This document shows positions 45,146 to 55,900 of a DNA stretch of 64,000 bases, in pieces. The notes below the pieces were generated by a model. It made no database searches, was not told where the DNA came from, and saw only the letters and a program-made list of their open reading frames with translations. The stretch comes from Algoriphagus boseongensis. GTDB lineage: Bacteria; Bacteroidota; Bacteroidia; Cytophagales; Cyclobacteriaceae. Position 1 is the first letter of the stretch; every line of letters starts with the position of its first letter. The DNA is taken from positions 248,001 through 312,000 of the forward strand of contig NZ_SNYF01000008.1 in the NCBI RefSeq assembly GCF_004362805.1, written 5' to 3'. Position numbers and translations under genes: made by a program.

Positions 45146-45760
45146 ATGGATCAACTCAACTTATTTGGACTTTTTTCAAACCCAAACGAACCTGTTCAGA
45201 TCAATGGGGGATCCTATATTTATATCCCTGATTTTTTCCCTCATTCAAAGGCAAGTCAATACCTCAAGGCTTTTATAGAGACGATAGAGTGGAATCAAGA
45301 AGGAATGATGATGTATGGAAAATATGTGAAGTTCCCAAGATTAACTGCCTGGTATGGAGATAACGACAAACCATATTCATTTTCAGGCATAACCCTTCAG
45401 CCAAAGCCTTGGAATACTGAGCTTCTTGAAATTAAGAAGTTAATAGAACCTTTGTCGGGAACTACTTTTAATAGTGTTTTATTGAATCGTTACCGAGATG
45501 GGAGCGATTCGATTTCGTGGCACACTGATGCTGAAAAGGAATTGGGCAGAAATCCCATAATTGCCTCTGTGAATTTCGGTGCCGAAAGGGTATTTCAACT
45601 AAAGCATATGAAAACCCAAGAACGAATTGACATTCTTTTAAAGCATGGCAGTCTTTTGATCATGATGGGGGAACTTCAGCATAATTGGCTACATCAAGTA
45701 CCTAAAACTCAAAAAATAATTGGAGAGCGAGTAAACCTGACTTTTAGAACTATTAAATAG
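45146..45760 (+). CDS. AlkB-like 2-oxoglutarate/Fe(II) dioxygenase
   Basis: The 204-aa protein has the AlkB layout: 'LLNRYRDGSDSISWHTDAEK' with iron ligands H126 and D128, the third ligand H183 in 'NWLHQVPKT', and the 2-oxoglutarate-binding arginine plus family end 'GERVNLTFR'. AlkB oxidatively removes methyl groups from damaged bases (1-methyladenine, 3-methylcytosine) in DNA or RNA. It starts a tight trio: the next gene begins 1 nt after its stop. A housekeeping repair role is possible, but the coupling suggests work with the RecQ fusion. Confidence 0.92.
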   Translation: MDQLNLFGLFSNPNEPVQINGGSYIYIPDFFPHSKASQYLKAFIETIEWNQEGMMMYGKYVKFPRLTAWYGDNDKPYSFSGITLQPKPWNTELLEIKKLIEPLSGTTFNSVLLNRYRDGSDSISWHTDAEKELGRNPIIASVNFGAERVFQLKHMKTQERIDILLKHGSLLIMMGELQHNWLHQVPKTQKIIGERVNLTFRTIK

Positions 45761-45761
45761 C

Positions 45762-48700
45762 TTGGAAAACTATATTACTAAAATCTTAGGATTGGAAACA
45801 CCATCCTTTGATACCATCCGTCGTTTTGCGATTCAGGAAATAGCTTCCTTTTCAGAAGCCAAAAAAAAGGATCTTTTTGACAGATTAGATAGAGGGCTGG
45901 CTTTATTGGATGATCACCTCACCCTTTGTCAATACATGAATTCCTTCGGGAAAATGCATAAGGCAAAGCTTCAAGATGCATTCAAAGAATTACCTTCAGA
46001 ACTCTTCGATCAAAAATTTGATGTGATTGACTGGGGATGTGGTCAAGGGATGGGCAGTATCAATCTATTTGATCATATTCTCAAGCGAGGGAAATCTTTA
46101 AATGTTAGGAAGGTTACCTTAATTGAACCCTCCTCCAAAGCTTTGGAAAGAGCCAGACTGCATACTTCTGTTTATTTGAACAAGGAGGTAGAATTGGTTA
46201 CTATCAATAAGTTTTTTGAATCTATTTCCAAGGAAGAGATCAAGGGGTATCCTGACATTCCTGTGATCCATATTTTTTCCAATATTCTTGATGTAGCTCA
46301 GATTGATCTTAAATATTTATCCAGGCTGATTGATTCAACTGTTCTTTCAGATAATTTTTTAGTTTGTGTCGGCCCTCTCAATCCTGGTAATCAAAGGATT
46401 GATGCCTTCATGAGCTATTTTGATAAAAAGCTTATTGATCTGATTTTTGAAAAAGAAGATCCTTATTTCTATGAAAAATGGACCTTTAAGTGTAAACTTT
46501 ATAAGCTTGAAGTCAATGAAATAGGTCATTTGATTCCAATCGAGTACTTTCCACCGGTTCAGTTTCAGGCAGGGTACGTATTGGATATAGTTAGGGATCA
46601 AGTGAAAGATTCTTACTTAGCTGAGCAATTAAAATTTATTTCACATTTTGAAGTTGCTGCTCCTTTTGATTTGGGTGCCAGTGTCTATGAAGACATACAT
46701 CCTATTCTTGCTGTTCTTAATAATATCATTACTCGAGGTGTCCCAACCAAACCGAGCATTCTTGTCGAGGAAGTTTTTTCCAAGTGTTTTGGGCTAACTG
46801 ACCGGTCGATCAGATTAGGAGGGATTTCATTTCCATCTAAACCTAATGTAAGCCTTAAGGGTGTTGAAAAAATAGTTAGGTTCGAGCGGGTAAATCTTGA
46901 GCATTTAAGTGAATATGAACTTGTCCTTGCTCAATTGATTTTATCCCCTTTAGCCATAGGTCGGTTTCATAAGATTTTGATTGAAGCACTGATTACGGGT
47001 CATATCAGTTTGAAGTCAAAAGTCTGGAACCTTCTTATTGAAGAGGCAGATGTTCCTTTTGCTGCATTGGCAATCGAAGATTTTAAGCAGCTTTTTACCA
47101 ATTTAACAGAATTGACCTTTGAGTATGATGGGTTGAAGCTTCCTGAAATCAATCTTACCATTATCGGAAATGATCTATTTAAAGATTCTGGTTTGCATTT
47201 GGGCCATCCAGTTCATGAGACCCTACCTAAGGATAAGTCAAGTGTGGGTTTTGACTTGGTATTCACTTTATCCATGCTTAAAGCTGTGGATGAAAAAATT
47301 GAAGGATTCAGTTCATTCAAGGCTAAAAACAACTGTTATTTCAATACCCGTAATATTCAAAATTACAGATCAAAAAGGCAGATTTATACCTCCTCTTTGA
47401 TTAAATATAAAAACCTTGTAAAAAAAGATACAAGGGGTAACTATCAGGAGATTGAAGAGAATGTCACAAAACTGACTTATTTCCTTCAATTACTTTTTCG
47501 AAAGGAAAGCTTCCGCCCTGGTCAACTCCCGATCTTGGATAGGGCATTGCAAAATTTACCGGTAATTGGACTTCTTCCTACAGGGGGAGGTAAGTCTTTG
47601 ACTTATCAGATTCCTGTTTTGATGCAGCCCGGAATAGCATTGATTGTAGATCCTTTAAAATCTCTAATGAAGGATCAGTATGATGGTTTGCTGGCAGCAG
47701 GGATCGATTCCTGTACATATATCAATTCTTCTTTGACTACTGAAGAAAAAAAGAAAAGAGAAGATGAGCTTGAATCCTCTCAACTCCAGTTCGTTTTCCT
47801 TTCTCCTGAAAGACTTTCAATACTATCCTTCAGAAAGAGGCTCTATCACATGCATTCTTATAATGTTTACTTTTCATATGGAGTCATCGATGAAGTTCAT
47901 TGTGTTTCGGAATGGGGACACGATTTCAGATTTTCGTATTTGCACCTTGGAAGAAACCTCTATAATTATGTTCGGGCAAAGGAAGGCCCAATTTCCCTTT
48001 TTGGACTTACCGCGACCGCATCCTTTGACGTGTTAGCAGATGTAGAGAGGGAACTCTCTGGAAATGGAGCCTTCGATTTGGATCCTGATACCATAGTCAG
48101 GTATGAAAATACAAACAGACTTGAACTTCAATACAAAATTGAAAAAGTACGGGTTGAATTCAAGGATGATGAGTATTATGATAGGAATAAAAAAATGCCT
48201 GCTTTTCTCCCCCGAGCCAAGAATATTACGGACAAGTGGACTCCGTTCAAATTCAAAGCAGCATTCTTACGAGATTATGTCGGAGAAATTCCATTTCATT
48301 TAAATTATCTCCAAGAACCTGGTGCTCTGGCTAAAATTTTCGATCGATATGAACAAAGGCAGGAAGCCTCCAGTCTGAGTCCATCTGAAATAAATGTCTA
48401 CGTTCCTGCCGATTTTTATTCTGAAAGAGATACCTACGAGCATGCTGGGATTATTTTCTGTCCACATGCTTCAAAGACTGATTTATCTGTTGAGAAAAAC
48501 GCCGAAAACTTAAGGAATGATATAAGTCCGGATATAGGGTCATTTACTGGTCAAGATGATGATGATTCTTCTATAGAAAATCTCGAAAAATTCAGGGATA
48601 ACCAATTGCCAATCATGGTTGCTACAAAAGCTTTTGGGATGGGGATTGACAAACCTAATGTAAGGTTTACAGTCAATATGAATTACTCAAGTTCACTAGA

Positions 48701-50261
48701 AGCTTTCGTCCAAGAGGCCGGGCGATCTGGGAGAGATAAGCGTACGGCATTGTCTGTTATTTTGGTTTCGGATTATAGGCTTGCAAGGATCAATCCCAAC
48801 TATTCAGATCAAAGCTTTCCATTGGGAATCATCAAAAACAAATGGTTTTATGAAGAGGATCTTGATCAGATTTTGAATTATTATAATCTAAGAATTCCTT
48901 CAGCGTACATTACCATTGCCACTCCAAGCAATGATGTTGTCAAGCTACATTGTACGAAAGACAATAGAATGTTCGCGTTTAGTGAATGCAGTACTGAATG
49001 CAGTGAATTCAAAAAATGTAACCTTCGAAAAGTTTCTCCAGAGTCTAAAGGTTGGAAAACCGAGTTGGAGCTGGTTCAGGAAATTAAAGCACAAGGACTT
49101 AGTATAGGGAAAAGGAATTTTCAATATCTAAATCCGGATTATGATACAGTGATGTATTTCTTCGGTAATTCCTTCAAGGGAGACATCGAGGAAAAGCGAT
49201 CCATGTTTGAGTTGCTGAGTCAAATAAGGGTTGCGGTGGAGACATCAGAGGATCAAAAAGAAGTTTCATTTTTTCAAGGGTTTTTAACACCCTTGTTGAA
49301 AGCGATAGTGGGAGAAAGGTTAATCGTATACGTCCCATATACAGAGGAAAACAAAACTGATCTTTCTAAGTCGATTTACCGCATGTGTTGTATCGAATTG
49401 ATTGAGGATTTCACGCAAGACTATGCCAAAAACCAGTATAGGATCGAGGTAGTAAGGAAAGAAGAGGGAGGATATTTTGAAGGCCTTGAAAGGTTTCTTC
49501 AAAGGTACTATACGCCAGATCGAGCCAAATTGGAAATACAGCGGGCAATAAATTTTCCACTAAACAAAGAAGCAGAAAGCAAAATCGCTGAGGAGATTTT
49601 CAAATGTTTAGGCTTTCTGACGGAGTTTGTTTATGATAAAATTTCCGAGAAGCGGAAGCGGGCCATTGACGACATGCGAAACTTTTGCATGGAAGGTTTG
49701 CAAGAGGACAAAGATTGGACAGACCTCAATGAAGATTTAAAAGACTTCCTATTCTATTATTTCAACTCCAAGTTTGCCAAGACAGATTATGTTACGGACC
49801 AGGGAGAACCGTTTTCATTAATGGTGGACACTGAAGAAGGTAAATACTCCCATGAGTCGATTCTGTTCAAATTCCTTCGAGTAATTGAGGATGATGTGGT
49901 GGGAATCGGTACTCCACTTGATAATGTAAAACATCTTTATGGTGCTGTCCGCCTGATCAGCAGATCTTTGACTGACGAAAACCCAACTCTTGCCTTGTTG
50001 GAAGCTTTTTGTTTAGCATACCTTCAGGTCAAAGAAAATGAGAACTTAAAAAACCAACTGGTAAATAGATATGCTGCAGGCATGATTGAATTTTATGAAC
50101 GGATTGAAATTGAATCAGAATTTTGGGATCTGTTCCAAGTTTACAATGAAAGAATTTCACCTTATTTGGATGAAGAGCAGCTGGAAACTTTGATTGAGGA
50201 AACAAGCTTCCTCATTCATGCTAATCAATTGAAAAAAATAACAACAAACTATCTTGCCTAA
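45762..50261 (+). CDS. Methyltransferase-like / RecQ-type helicase fusion
   Basis: The 1499-aa protein combines two modules. Residues ~60-230 resemble a Rossmann methyltransferase: motif I 'VIDWGCGQGMGS' (D90-G96) and motif II acidic 'VTLIEPSSKALERA'. Residues ~575-1010 form a RecQ-like helicase: Walker A 'LLPTGGGKSLTY' (K611), DEVH box D710-H713 ('VIDEVHCVSEWGHDF'), motif III 'LFGLTATAS', motif VI 'QEAGRSGRDKR'. A Cys4 cluster C1064/C1076/C1080/C1086 matches a RecQ zinc site. The remaining ~400 C-terminal residues are unrecognised. The TTG start 1 nt after the AlkB stop suggests coupling; the next ATG would leave the motif I region intact but cut the N-terminus. Confidence 0.88.
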   Translation: MENYITKILGLETPSFDTIRRFAIQEIASFSEAKKKDLFDRLDRGLALLDDHLTLCQYMNSFGKMHKAKLQDAFKELPSELFDQKFDVIDWGCGQGMGSINLFDHILKRGKSLNVRKVTLIEPSSKALERARLHTSVYLNKEVELVTINKFFESISKEEIKGYPDIPVIHIFSNILDVAQIDLKYLSRLIDSTVLSDNFLVCVGPLNPGNQRIDAFMSYFDKKLIDLIFEKEDPYFYEKWTFKCKLYKLEVNEIGHLIPIEYFPPVQFQAGYVLDIVRDQVKDSYLAEQLKFISHFEVAAPFDLGASVYEDIHPILAVLNNIITRGVPTKPSILVEEVFSKCFGLTDRSIRLGGISFPSKPNVSLKGVEKIVRFERVNLEHLSEYELVLAQLILSPLAIGRFHKILIEALITGHISLKSKVWNLLIEEADVPFAALAIEDFKQLFTNLTELTFEYDGLKLPEINLTIIGNDLFKDSGLHLGHPVHETLPKDKSSVGFDLVFTLSMLKAVDEKIEGFSSFKAKNNCYFNTRNIQNYRSKRQIYTSSLIKYKNLVKKDTRGNYQEIEENVTKLTYFLQLLFRKESFRPGQLPILDRALQNLPVIGLLPTGGGKSLTYQIPVLMQPGIALIVDPLKSLMKDQYDGLLAAGIDSCTYINSSLTTEEKKKREDELESSQLQFVFLSPERLSILSFRKRLYHMHSYNVYFSYGVIDEVHCVSEWGHDFRFSYLHLGRNLYNYVRAKEGPISLFGLTATASFDVLADVERELSGNGAFDLDPDTIVRYENTNRLELQYKIEKVRVEFKDDEYYDRNKKMPAFLPRAKNITDKWTPFKFKAAFLRDYVGEIPFHLNYLQEPGALAKIFDRYEQRQEASSLSPSEINVYVPADFYSERDTYEHAGIIFCPHASKTDLSVEKNAENLRNDISPDIGSFTGQDDDDSSIENLEKFRDNQLPIMVATKAFGMGIDKPNVRFTVNMNYSSSLEAFVQEAGRSGRDKRTALSVILVSDYRLARINPNYSDQSFPLGIIKNKWFYEEDLDQILNYYNLRIPSAYITIATPSNDVVKLHCTKDNRMFAFSECSTECSEFKKCNLRKVSPESKGWKTELELVQEIKAQGLSIGKRNFQYLNPDYDTVMYFFGNSFKGDIEEKRSMFELLSQIRVAVETSEDQKEVSFFQGFLTPLLKAIVGERLIVYVPYTEENKTDLSKSIYRMCCIELIEDFTQDYAKNQYRIEVVRKEEGGYFEGLERFLQRYYTPDRAKLEIQRAINFPLNKEAESKIAEEIFKCLGFLTEFVYDKISEKRKRAIDDMRNFCMEGLQEDKDWTDLNEDLKDFLFYYFNSKFAKTDYVTDQGEPFSLMVDTEEGKYSHESILFKFLRVIEDDVVGIGTPLDNVKHLYGAVRLISRSLTDENPTLALLEAFCLAYLQVKENENLKNQLVNRYAAGMIEFYERIEIESEFWDLFQVYNERISPYLDEEQLETLIEETSFLIHANQLKKITTNYLA

Positions 50262-50263
50262 CT

Positions 50264-50887
50264 ATGAATAATTCATTGGTCCAACAGACTTTGGTAGACA
50301 TTGAACAAAATTTAAAAAATCTCCAGTCAGCCAGGGAGCAAGTTAACTCAGTTTCATTATCCAGTCAGAAATTGACCGAAACCATTTCGTCACTTGTCAA
50401 AAACTTCAAAACACTTGAAGCAGACTTCCTAAAGGATAGCAAAGAATTTTCTGATAAGATTGAAAAAGAATTTGTCAGGTTTCAAACAAACATGGAAACT
50501 GGAGCCAAAAATGCCATCAATCAATCCTCCAAAATCCATCAAAAACATGGAGTTGAAATAGACAAAACTATCGATAAGCTATCGGAGCTTCAAAAGGCTG
50601 TTTTGGCATTGAAAAATGATCTCTCAGGATTTGATTTGGCGTCCCAGTTCAATCCCATTATTGAGGCGCTTCATTTGATGGAAGGACGAATCGATGCTTT
50701 CAAAATAGAGATGAATTCGCTCACATCGAGATTAAATCGCCTGGCCGATAATATGTTGAAAGACCAACAAGAGTGGGCTACCAAACTTGATCAAAAGTAT
50801 GATTCAATTAAAAGCGCAATCCAATACACTCAAATATTCATTGCAGTAGCGACGACCGTTTTGGCCAGCCTTATCCTTATCTTCTAA
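50264..50887 (+). CDS. Tail-anchored coiled-coil protein
   Basis: The 207-aa protein is mostly charged helix with heptad-like spacing ('LVKNFKTLEADFLKDSKEF', 'KLSELQKAVLALKNDLSG') and no Cys. The last ~20 residues form one hydrophobic segment ('FIAVATTVLASLILIF') that runs to the C-terminus, so it should be anchored by its tail with the coiled coil in the cytoplasm. It starts 2 nt after the RecQ fusion, which argues for cotranslation and a shared complex. A membrane-tethered sensor or scaffold is possible (inference). Confidence 0.85.
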   Translation: MNNSLVQQTLVDIEQNLKNLQSAREQVNSVSLSSQKLTETISSLVKNFKTLEADFLKDSKEFSDKIEKEFVRFQTNMETGAKNAINQSSKIHQKHGVEIDKTIDKLSELQKAVLALKNDLSGFDLASQFNPIIEALHLMEGRIDAFKIEMNSLTSRLNRLADNMLKDQQEWATKLDQKYDSIKSAIQYTQIFIAVATTVLASLILIF

Positions 50888-50989
50888 TTTCATTCCTAAC
50901 GGAAGGGTAAAACTATATAGGTGTCTTAGTTTATTTTATATGCATAAGGGAAAGAGTCAAGAATTACTCTGTAAAATTAATTTTTATAC

Positions 50990-51568
50990 ATGAAGTTAAT
51001 TGAATTCATTATCATCAATTCCCAAAAAGAAGAATCTCCTTTGGGAGATTTTTGCTCAGACATCCTTCGAGATCCTGATTTCCCATTTGATTCCAAAATG
51101 GCTGACCAATTTCAATATCTTAAGTCTGTTGCTCTGTTGAATGGTCTTTCAGAACAATATGAGATTCTTAAGAGTGAATATGAATACTACATTCAAGACC
51201 TCGACTACGAAAGAAACCATGGTATCAACTCCAAACCTGATGATAGTATCAGGTTCAAATCAGGTGCTTGGGCTGACTTAAAATCAGATTTCCAATTTCA
51301 ATCAGTGCTGTTCGTAAAAGGAAGTAAGGAGTACTATAAGGCCTACCTGATTGATGATTTCCAAAAGAAGGCACTATTTCTCGAATTTAATTCACCAATG
51401 CAAAATCCTCAGCCTCGCATTTTTGAATTCATGAAAGCCGAATTGTTACCAAAAGGGGAGCTACATTCTACTGAATCGGCATTAGTAATTTTTAAAATGC
51501 TCCGAGACTCTCCTTTGATCTTGAACAAGTTTCTGATTGAAAAAGCCATAGATTTATTGTTGCCTTAA
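50990..51568 (+). CDS. Unknown protein with YozE/SAM-like N-terminus
   Basis: The 192-aa protein begins with a segment 'PLGDFCSDILRDPDFPFD' that resembles the YozE SAM-like fold, a small helical domain of Gram-positive proteins. The rest contains 'SVLFVKGSKEYYKAYLI', not recognised. It lies between the tail-anchored gene (102-nt gap) and the BREX operon, in the same direction. No enzyme motif is seen; its role, if any, in either neighbour is unknown. Confidence 0.7.
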   Translation: MKLIEFIIINSQKEESPLGDFCSDILRDPDFPFDSKMADQFQYLKSVALLNGLSEQYEILKSEYEYYIQDLDYERNHGINSKPDDSIRFKSGAWADLKSDFQFQSVLFVKGSKEYYKAYLIDDFQKKALFLEFNSPMQNPQPRIFEFMKAELLPKGELHSTESALVIFKMLRDSPLILNKFLIEKAIDLLLP

Positions 51569-51651
51569 TTTCTCAAGGTATCGTTGGTCATTCCACGAAT
51601 TCAGTCTAATTTCCTTCATCAAAACTTTAATTTTTCTTTATCTCATGATCC

Positions 51652-51667
51652 TGAAAGAGCTCTTTCA
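51652..51667. promoter_or_regulatory. 16-bp perfect palindrome upstream of brxA
   Basis: TGAAAGAGCTCTTTCA reads the same on both strands and lies 153 nt before the brxA ATG. BREX operons are often repressed by WYL-domain BrxR proteins that bind inverted repeats upstream. About one such palindrome is expected by chance in 64 kb, so position is the only support. The rest of the 51569-51819 gap shows no exact promoter element. Confidence 0.35.
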
Positions 51668-51819
51668 ATTTAAGCCATTCAAAAAGAGGTGGTTGGCCGA
51701 GAGGCTCGTTTATTCTAGGATTATAGTAGGTCCGAGAGGATAGGAAATAGCCTCCTTGCCAAAAGGCATTAGAAAAAAATCGGTAAGAGAGGGAATGTTT
51801 CAATAAAGAAGATTTGTCA

Positions 51820-52404
51820 ATGAGTAATAACACATACGAGTTCTCATTTACCGCATGTTCACTCCATATCCAAGAAATGATTCAATTTCTCAAGGTGGAA
51901 CAAGGGCTAATACCAGTTCTTGAAGGAGGGAAGTCGGCCTCTATCAAAAGGAAAAATCAGGAATTCAGAAAACGACTTGAAACATTAAACCCTGACCAAA
52001 CTAAAGCTCTCTTAGAAGGAGATTTAATTACCCAACGGCAACTGGCTTATCTTTCCGTTTGTAAAATCTACGGGTTTTTTAGGGAATTTGTCTTGGAGGT
52101 TCTCCGAGAAAAAATGATCTTAATGGATTATCAGGTGACAGAGGGTGAATACCTATCTTTTTTTAGACGAAAAATGATGGATCATCCCGAGTTGGAGGAG
52201 TTAAGTGAAACTACTGAGAAGAAAGTAAAGCAAGTGGTATTTCGGATTTTGGCTGAGGCAGGAATCATCAATTCTGCCAAGGAAAAAGTTTTGCAATACC
52301 AGATTTTAGAACCTAAAATGATTCAACTGATTAAGCAGGATCATCCTATGTGGTTTGAAGTTTTTTTATTGAACGATTTTGAAATTAGCAATTACGCTCG
52401 CTGA
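51820..52404 (+). CDS. brxA: BREX protein BrxA (DUF1819)
   Basis: The 194-aa protein matches BrxA/DUF1819: start 'EFSFTACSLHIQEMIQFLKV', 'LITQRQLAYLSVCKIYGFF', 'EVLREKMILMDYQVTEGEY'. BrxA is a small helical protein that binds DNA in type I BREX systems and is required for phage resistance in several of them. A TTG 6 nt upstream is possible, but the ATG at 51820 is preferred. It is the first gene of the operon; brxB begins 2 nt after its stop. Confidence 0.93.
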   Translation: MSNNTYEFSFTACSLHIQEMIQFLKVEQGLIPVLEGGKSASIKRKNQEFRKRLETLNPDQTKALLEGDLITQRQLAYLSVCKIYGFFREFVLEVLREKMILMDYQVTEGEYLSFFRRKMMDHPELEELSETTEKKVKQVVFRILAEAGIINSAKEKVLQYQILEPKMIQLIKQDHPMWFEVFLLNDFEISNYAR

Positions 52405-52406
52405 GT

Positions 52407-52985
52407 ATGAATCAAGTCAGAAGACAATTTGACCATATTTTTAAAGTGGTCTCAAGTGAAGGATTCCTTCGCAAAGAATCCCTGGGGGGAGAAATTCCAT
52501 TTTTTATCGCGGCTTACCCGGCAAAAGATGAAATTGCTGTCAGGGATGAAATTCGGATGCTTAAAAATAAATTGACCTCCAAAGGGATTGAAATATTGGA
52601 GATTAACTTGTTTGATTTAACCTGTGAGATACTTGAAGAAAAAGGTGGCGTAGAGCGGATGTTTCGTGTAGAGAGGACAAAGGGACCTGAGAAATTTTTA
52701 CGGGCACTCCAATCCTCCTTGAATATTCATGAGGTCCTGCTTCCCAAAATCAAAGCTATGATTGAGGAATCTGGGGCTCAGCTTTATTTTCTAACTGGAA
52801 TCGGCTTAGTATTCCCATTTATCCGTTCCCATAACGTATTGAATAATTTACAATCCATAGCCAAGGATTCCCCTACAATTACCTTTTTTCCTGGGGAATA
52901 CAACGGCCATACGCTCAATCTTTTCGGGTTGCTAAAAGACGACAACTATTACCGGGCATTTAATATTGAAAAAATAGAAGCATGA
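52407..52985 (+). CDS. brxB: BREX protein BrxB (DUF1788)
   Basis: The 192-aa protein has the DUF1788 pattern: 'FFIAAYPAKDEIAVRDEIRM', 'EILEINLFDLTCEIL' and 'TITFFPGEYNGHTLNLFG'. BrxB is a core type I BREX component with no defined enzyme activity, thought to scaffold the complex. Its stop overlaps the brxC start by 4 bp. Confidence 0.93.
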   Translation: MNQVRRQFDHIFKVVSSEGFLRKESLGGEIPFFIAAYPAKDEIAVRDEIRMLKNKLTSKGIEILEINLFDLTCEILEEKGGVERMFRVERTKGPEKFLRALQSSLNIHEVLLPKIKAMIEESGAQLYFLTGIGLVFPFIRSHNVLNNLQSIAKDSPTITFFPGEYNGHTLNLFGLLKDDNYYRAFNIEKIEA

Positions 52986-55900
52986 AGATTAATCAGTTTT
53001 TTCAAAAGGATATTCATCGCAATATCGAAACGGTTATCAAGGCCGACGATCGTGAGAACATATCTGATGAAGTGGCAGAATATGTGATCACCCATGAAAT
53101 CGGGAATAAGATCAGAGACTTTTTCAGTGCCTACAATGACTATGCAGGGGCCAATGGAGTTTGGATCTCCGGTTTCTTTGGTAGTGGTAAATCTCACTTA
53201 CTCAAGATTCTTTCCTATGTTTTGGAAAACAAAGAGTTTGATGGTTACTACAGCGGAGAACTCTTTGCAGAGAAGATAGAGAACGATCACATACTGAAAG
53301 CAGATGTCATTTCTGCCACCAAGGTTCCTTCTGAATCAATTCTTTTTAATATTGATCAACAAGCTCAGATCACTTCAAAAGCCAATCAGGATGCCATTTT
53401 AAAGGTATTCTATAAGGTGTTCTATGACCACCTTGGATTCTATGGATTTCAACCCCATGTGGCGGAATTTGAGATGTGGCTGAAAAGAAATGGGCAGTTG
53501 GAAGAATTCACTTCCCGTTTTAATTCAAAGAGTTCGGCTCCTTGGGAGAAGGCACGAATTGATTATTTCGATCCAATGGTAACAGATACCATGGCGGAGG
53601 TTTTGGCAGACCTGAACGGGAAATCGGCTGCGGATTACGAAGATATTTTGGATCAAATTGAGGACAAAAGCAAGCAGTCAATCGATGACTTTTGTGATCG
53701 GGTGATGGAGTACATTAAGTCTCAAGGACCTCACTTTCGACTCAATTTCTTCGTAGATGAAATCGGGCAGTACATCAGTGAGAATACCAAACTGATGTTA
53801 AATCTCCAGACCATTGCCGAGACCTTGGCAATTAAAACCAAAGGACGTTCCTGGATTTTGGTCACCTCCCAGGAGGATATGGAGAAGGTGGTGGGAGATA
53901 TGAACAAGAGCCAACAAAATGACTTTTCACGAATTCAGGCTCGATTCAAAATCAAGATTCCCCTGACTTCTGCCAATGTGGATGAGGTAATCGAAAAGCG
54001 ATTGCTCAAAAAATCCGAACCTGCAACAGAACTCCTCAAAGACCTTTACCAAATAGAGCACGTTCACTTGGGAACCTTGATTTCCTTCTCAGATTCAGGG
54101 GTACAATTTAAAGGCCTGCAGGGGGATAAAGACTTTGTCAATAAGTATCCCTTCCTTCCATACCAATTTGATCTATTTCAACAGTGTAGAAGAGCCCTCT
54201 CCACACACAATGCCTTCCAGGGTAAACATGCCTCAGTAGGAGAGCGATCAATGCTTGGGGTATTTCAGCAAGTCATCAAATCTATAGGGGATAACGATGA
54301 AAAAACTATCGTGGGATTTGATCAGATGTATGAGGGTATCCGAAACGAACTCCGTGGAGAAATTCAAAGCTCCATTATTCTTGCCGAGAAGAATATTTCC
54401 AGTGACTTTGCCATACGTGTCTTAAAGACTCTCTTTATGGTGAAGTATTATTCCAGCTTCAAGCCGACTAAACGGAATATCTCAGTACTACTGATCGACT
54501 CTATGGAGGTAGATTTGAAGGCCCATGAAACGCTAATCGATGAGGCGCTGAATCTGCTCGAAAACCAAAGCTATATCCAGCGAAATGGGGAACTGTTTGA
54601 ATTTTTGACAGATGATGAAAAAGATATCGAACAGGAAATTAAGGAGGTGGATATTGATGATCAGGCCATTACTCAGCAGCTGAAAGAGTTATTTTTTGAT
54701 GAAATCATCAAGGATGGTAAAATCCAATATTTGGATAACAAACAGAACTATGACTTTACCTCCAAAGTCGACGGGGCTACGGTAGGAAGAGAAAAAGAAC
54801 TGGCCATAGAAATCATTACCGAAAACAATCCTGATTACGAAAATACGGTCTACATCTACAACCAGACTATGGGTAGTCCGATCATGAGGATGGTACTACC
54901 TCCCAATTCAATTTTCATTAAAGATCTGAAGATGTACCTGAAGACCAACAAGTACATCAAGCAAAATCAGACCACATCAGTCAAGGTAGAGCGAAGACGG
55001 ATTCTTCAGGATAAGCAAGTTCAAAACTCTGAGAGAAGAAGAAACCTGATCCTTTTGGCCAATCAACTTTTGGCAGGTTCGGATGTGATTATCAATGGAA
55101 CCAAACAGGAGATGGGAAGTCATTCTGATGGTAGGGCCCGAATAGTTCAGGCATTTCAGATTTTAGTCAAGACCGTATATCCCAATCTACGGATGTTAGG
55201 GCATGTTACCTATACGGAGGATACAATCAAGCAGATCATTTATTCTACGCAGAATGATCTTTTCCAAGTGGAACAAAATCTGACGGAGGCAGAGCAAGAG
55301 ATACTTACTCTGATCAATAGAAGGAAGATGAAATCTGACCGGACCAGCCTTTATGATCTGAAGGAAGTCTTAGGTTCTAAGCCTTATGGCTGGTATCCCA
55401 ATGCGGTGTGGTCGGTCACTGCTAAACTGTATAAGAGGGGTCAGGTAGAGCTCAAGCAGGATTCCAATCTCTTGGAAGACCGTGACGTACTTCAAGCCTT
55501 TCTGAATTCCGCCCAATACACCAATACTTTGGTGCAGGTACAGGAAGCGGAAGATCCACGTGCCGTCCGGGCACTAAAAGAACTCTATGGAGATGTATTC
55601 GATGAGAGCTGTCCCTATACTCTGGGTAAGGAAATCGCTACCGCTTTCAAGGAAAAGCTTAAGGCCTTGATCCAAGATATGGAGTCCTACTTCCGTCAGC
55701 GGAGTGATTATCCATTCTTGGCTGCCTTGGAGGAGCCTTTGGAGTCGATGAGAAAATTGGGTTCCAGGGATTATGCCCAGCTTTTGACTCAGGTCAAGGA
55801 GTACAAAGATGAGCTCCTGGACGCTAAAGAACTCCTGCTTGATCCCATTCGAAGATTTATGAACGGAGATCAACGCAAGATCTACGATGATATCCGAAAT

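Noticed and set aside
51627-51833. 68-codon open frame on the minus strand before brxA
   Set aside because: It is antisense to the BREX upstream region and overlaps the brxA start; no recognised motif and no promoter. Probably chance.
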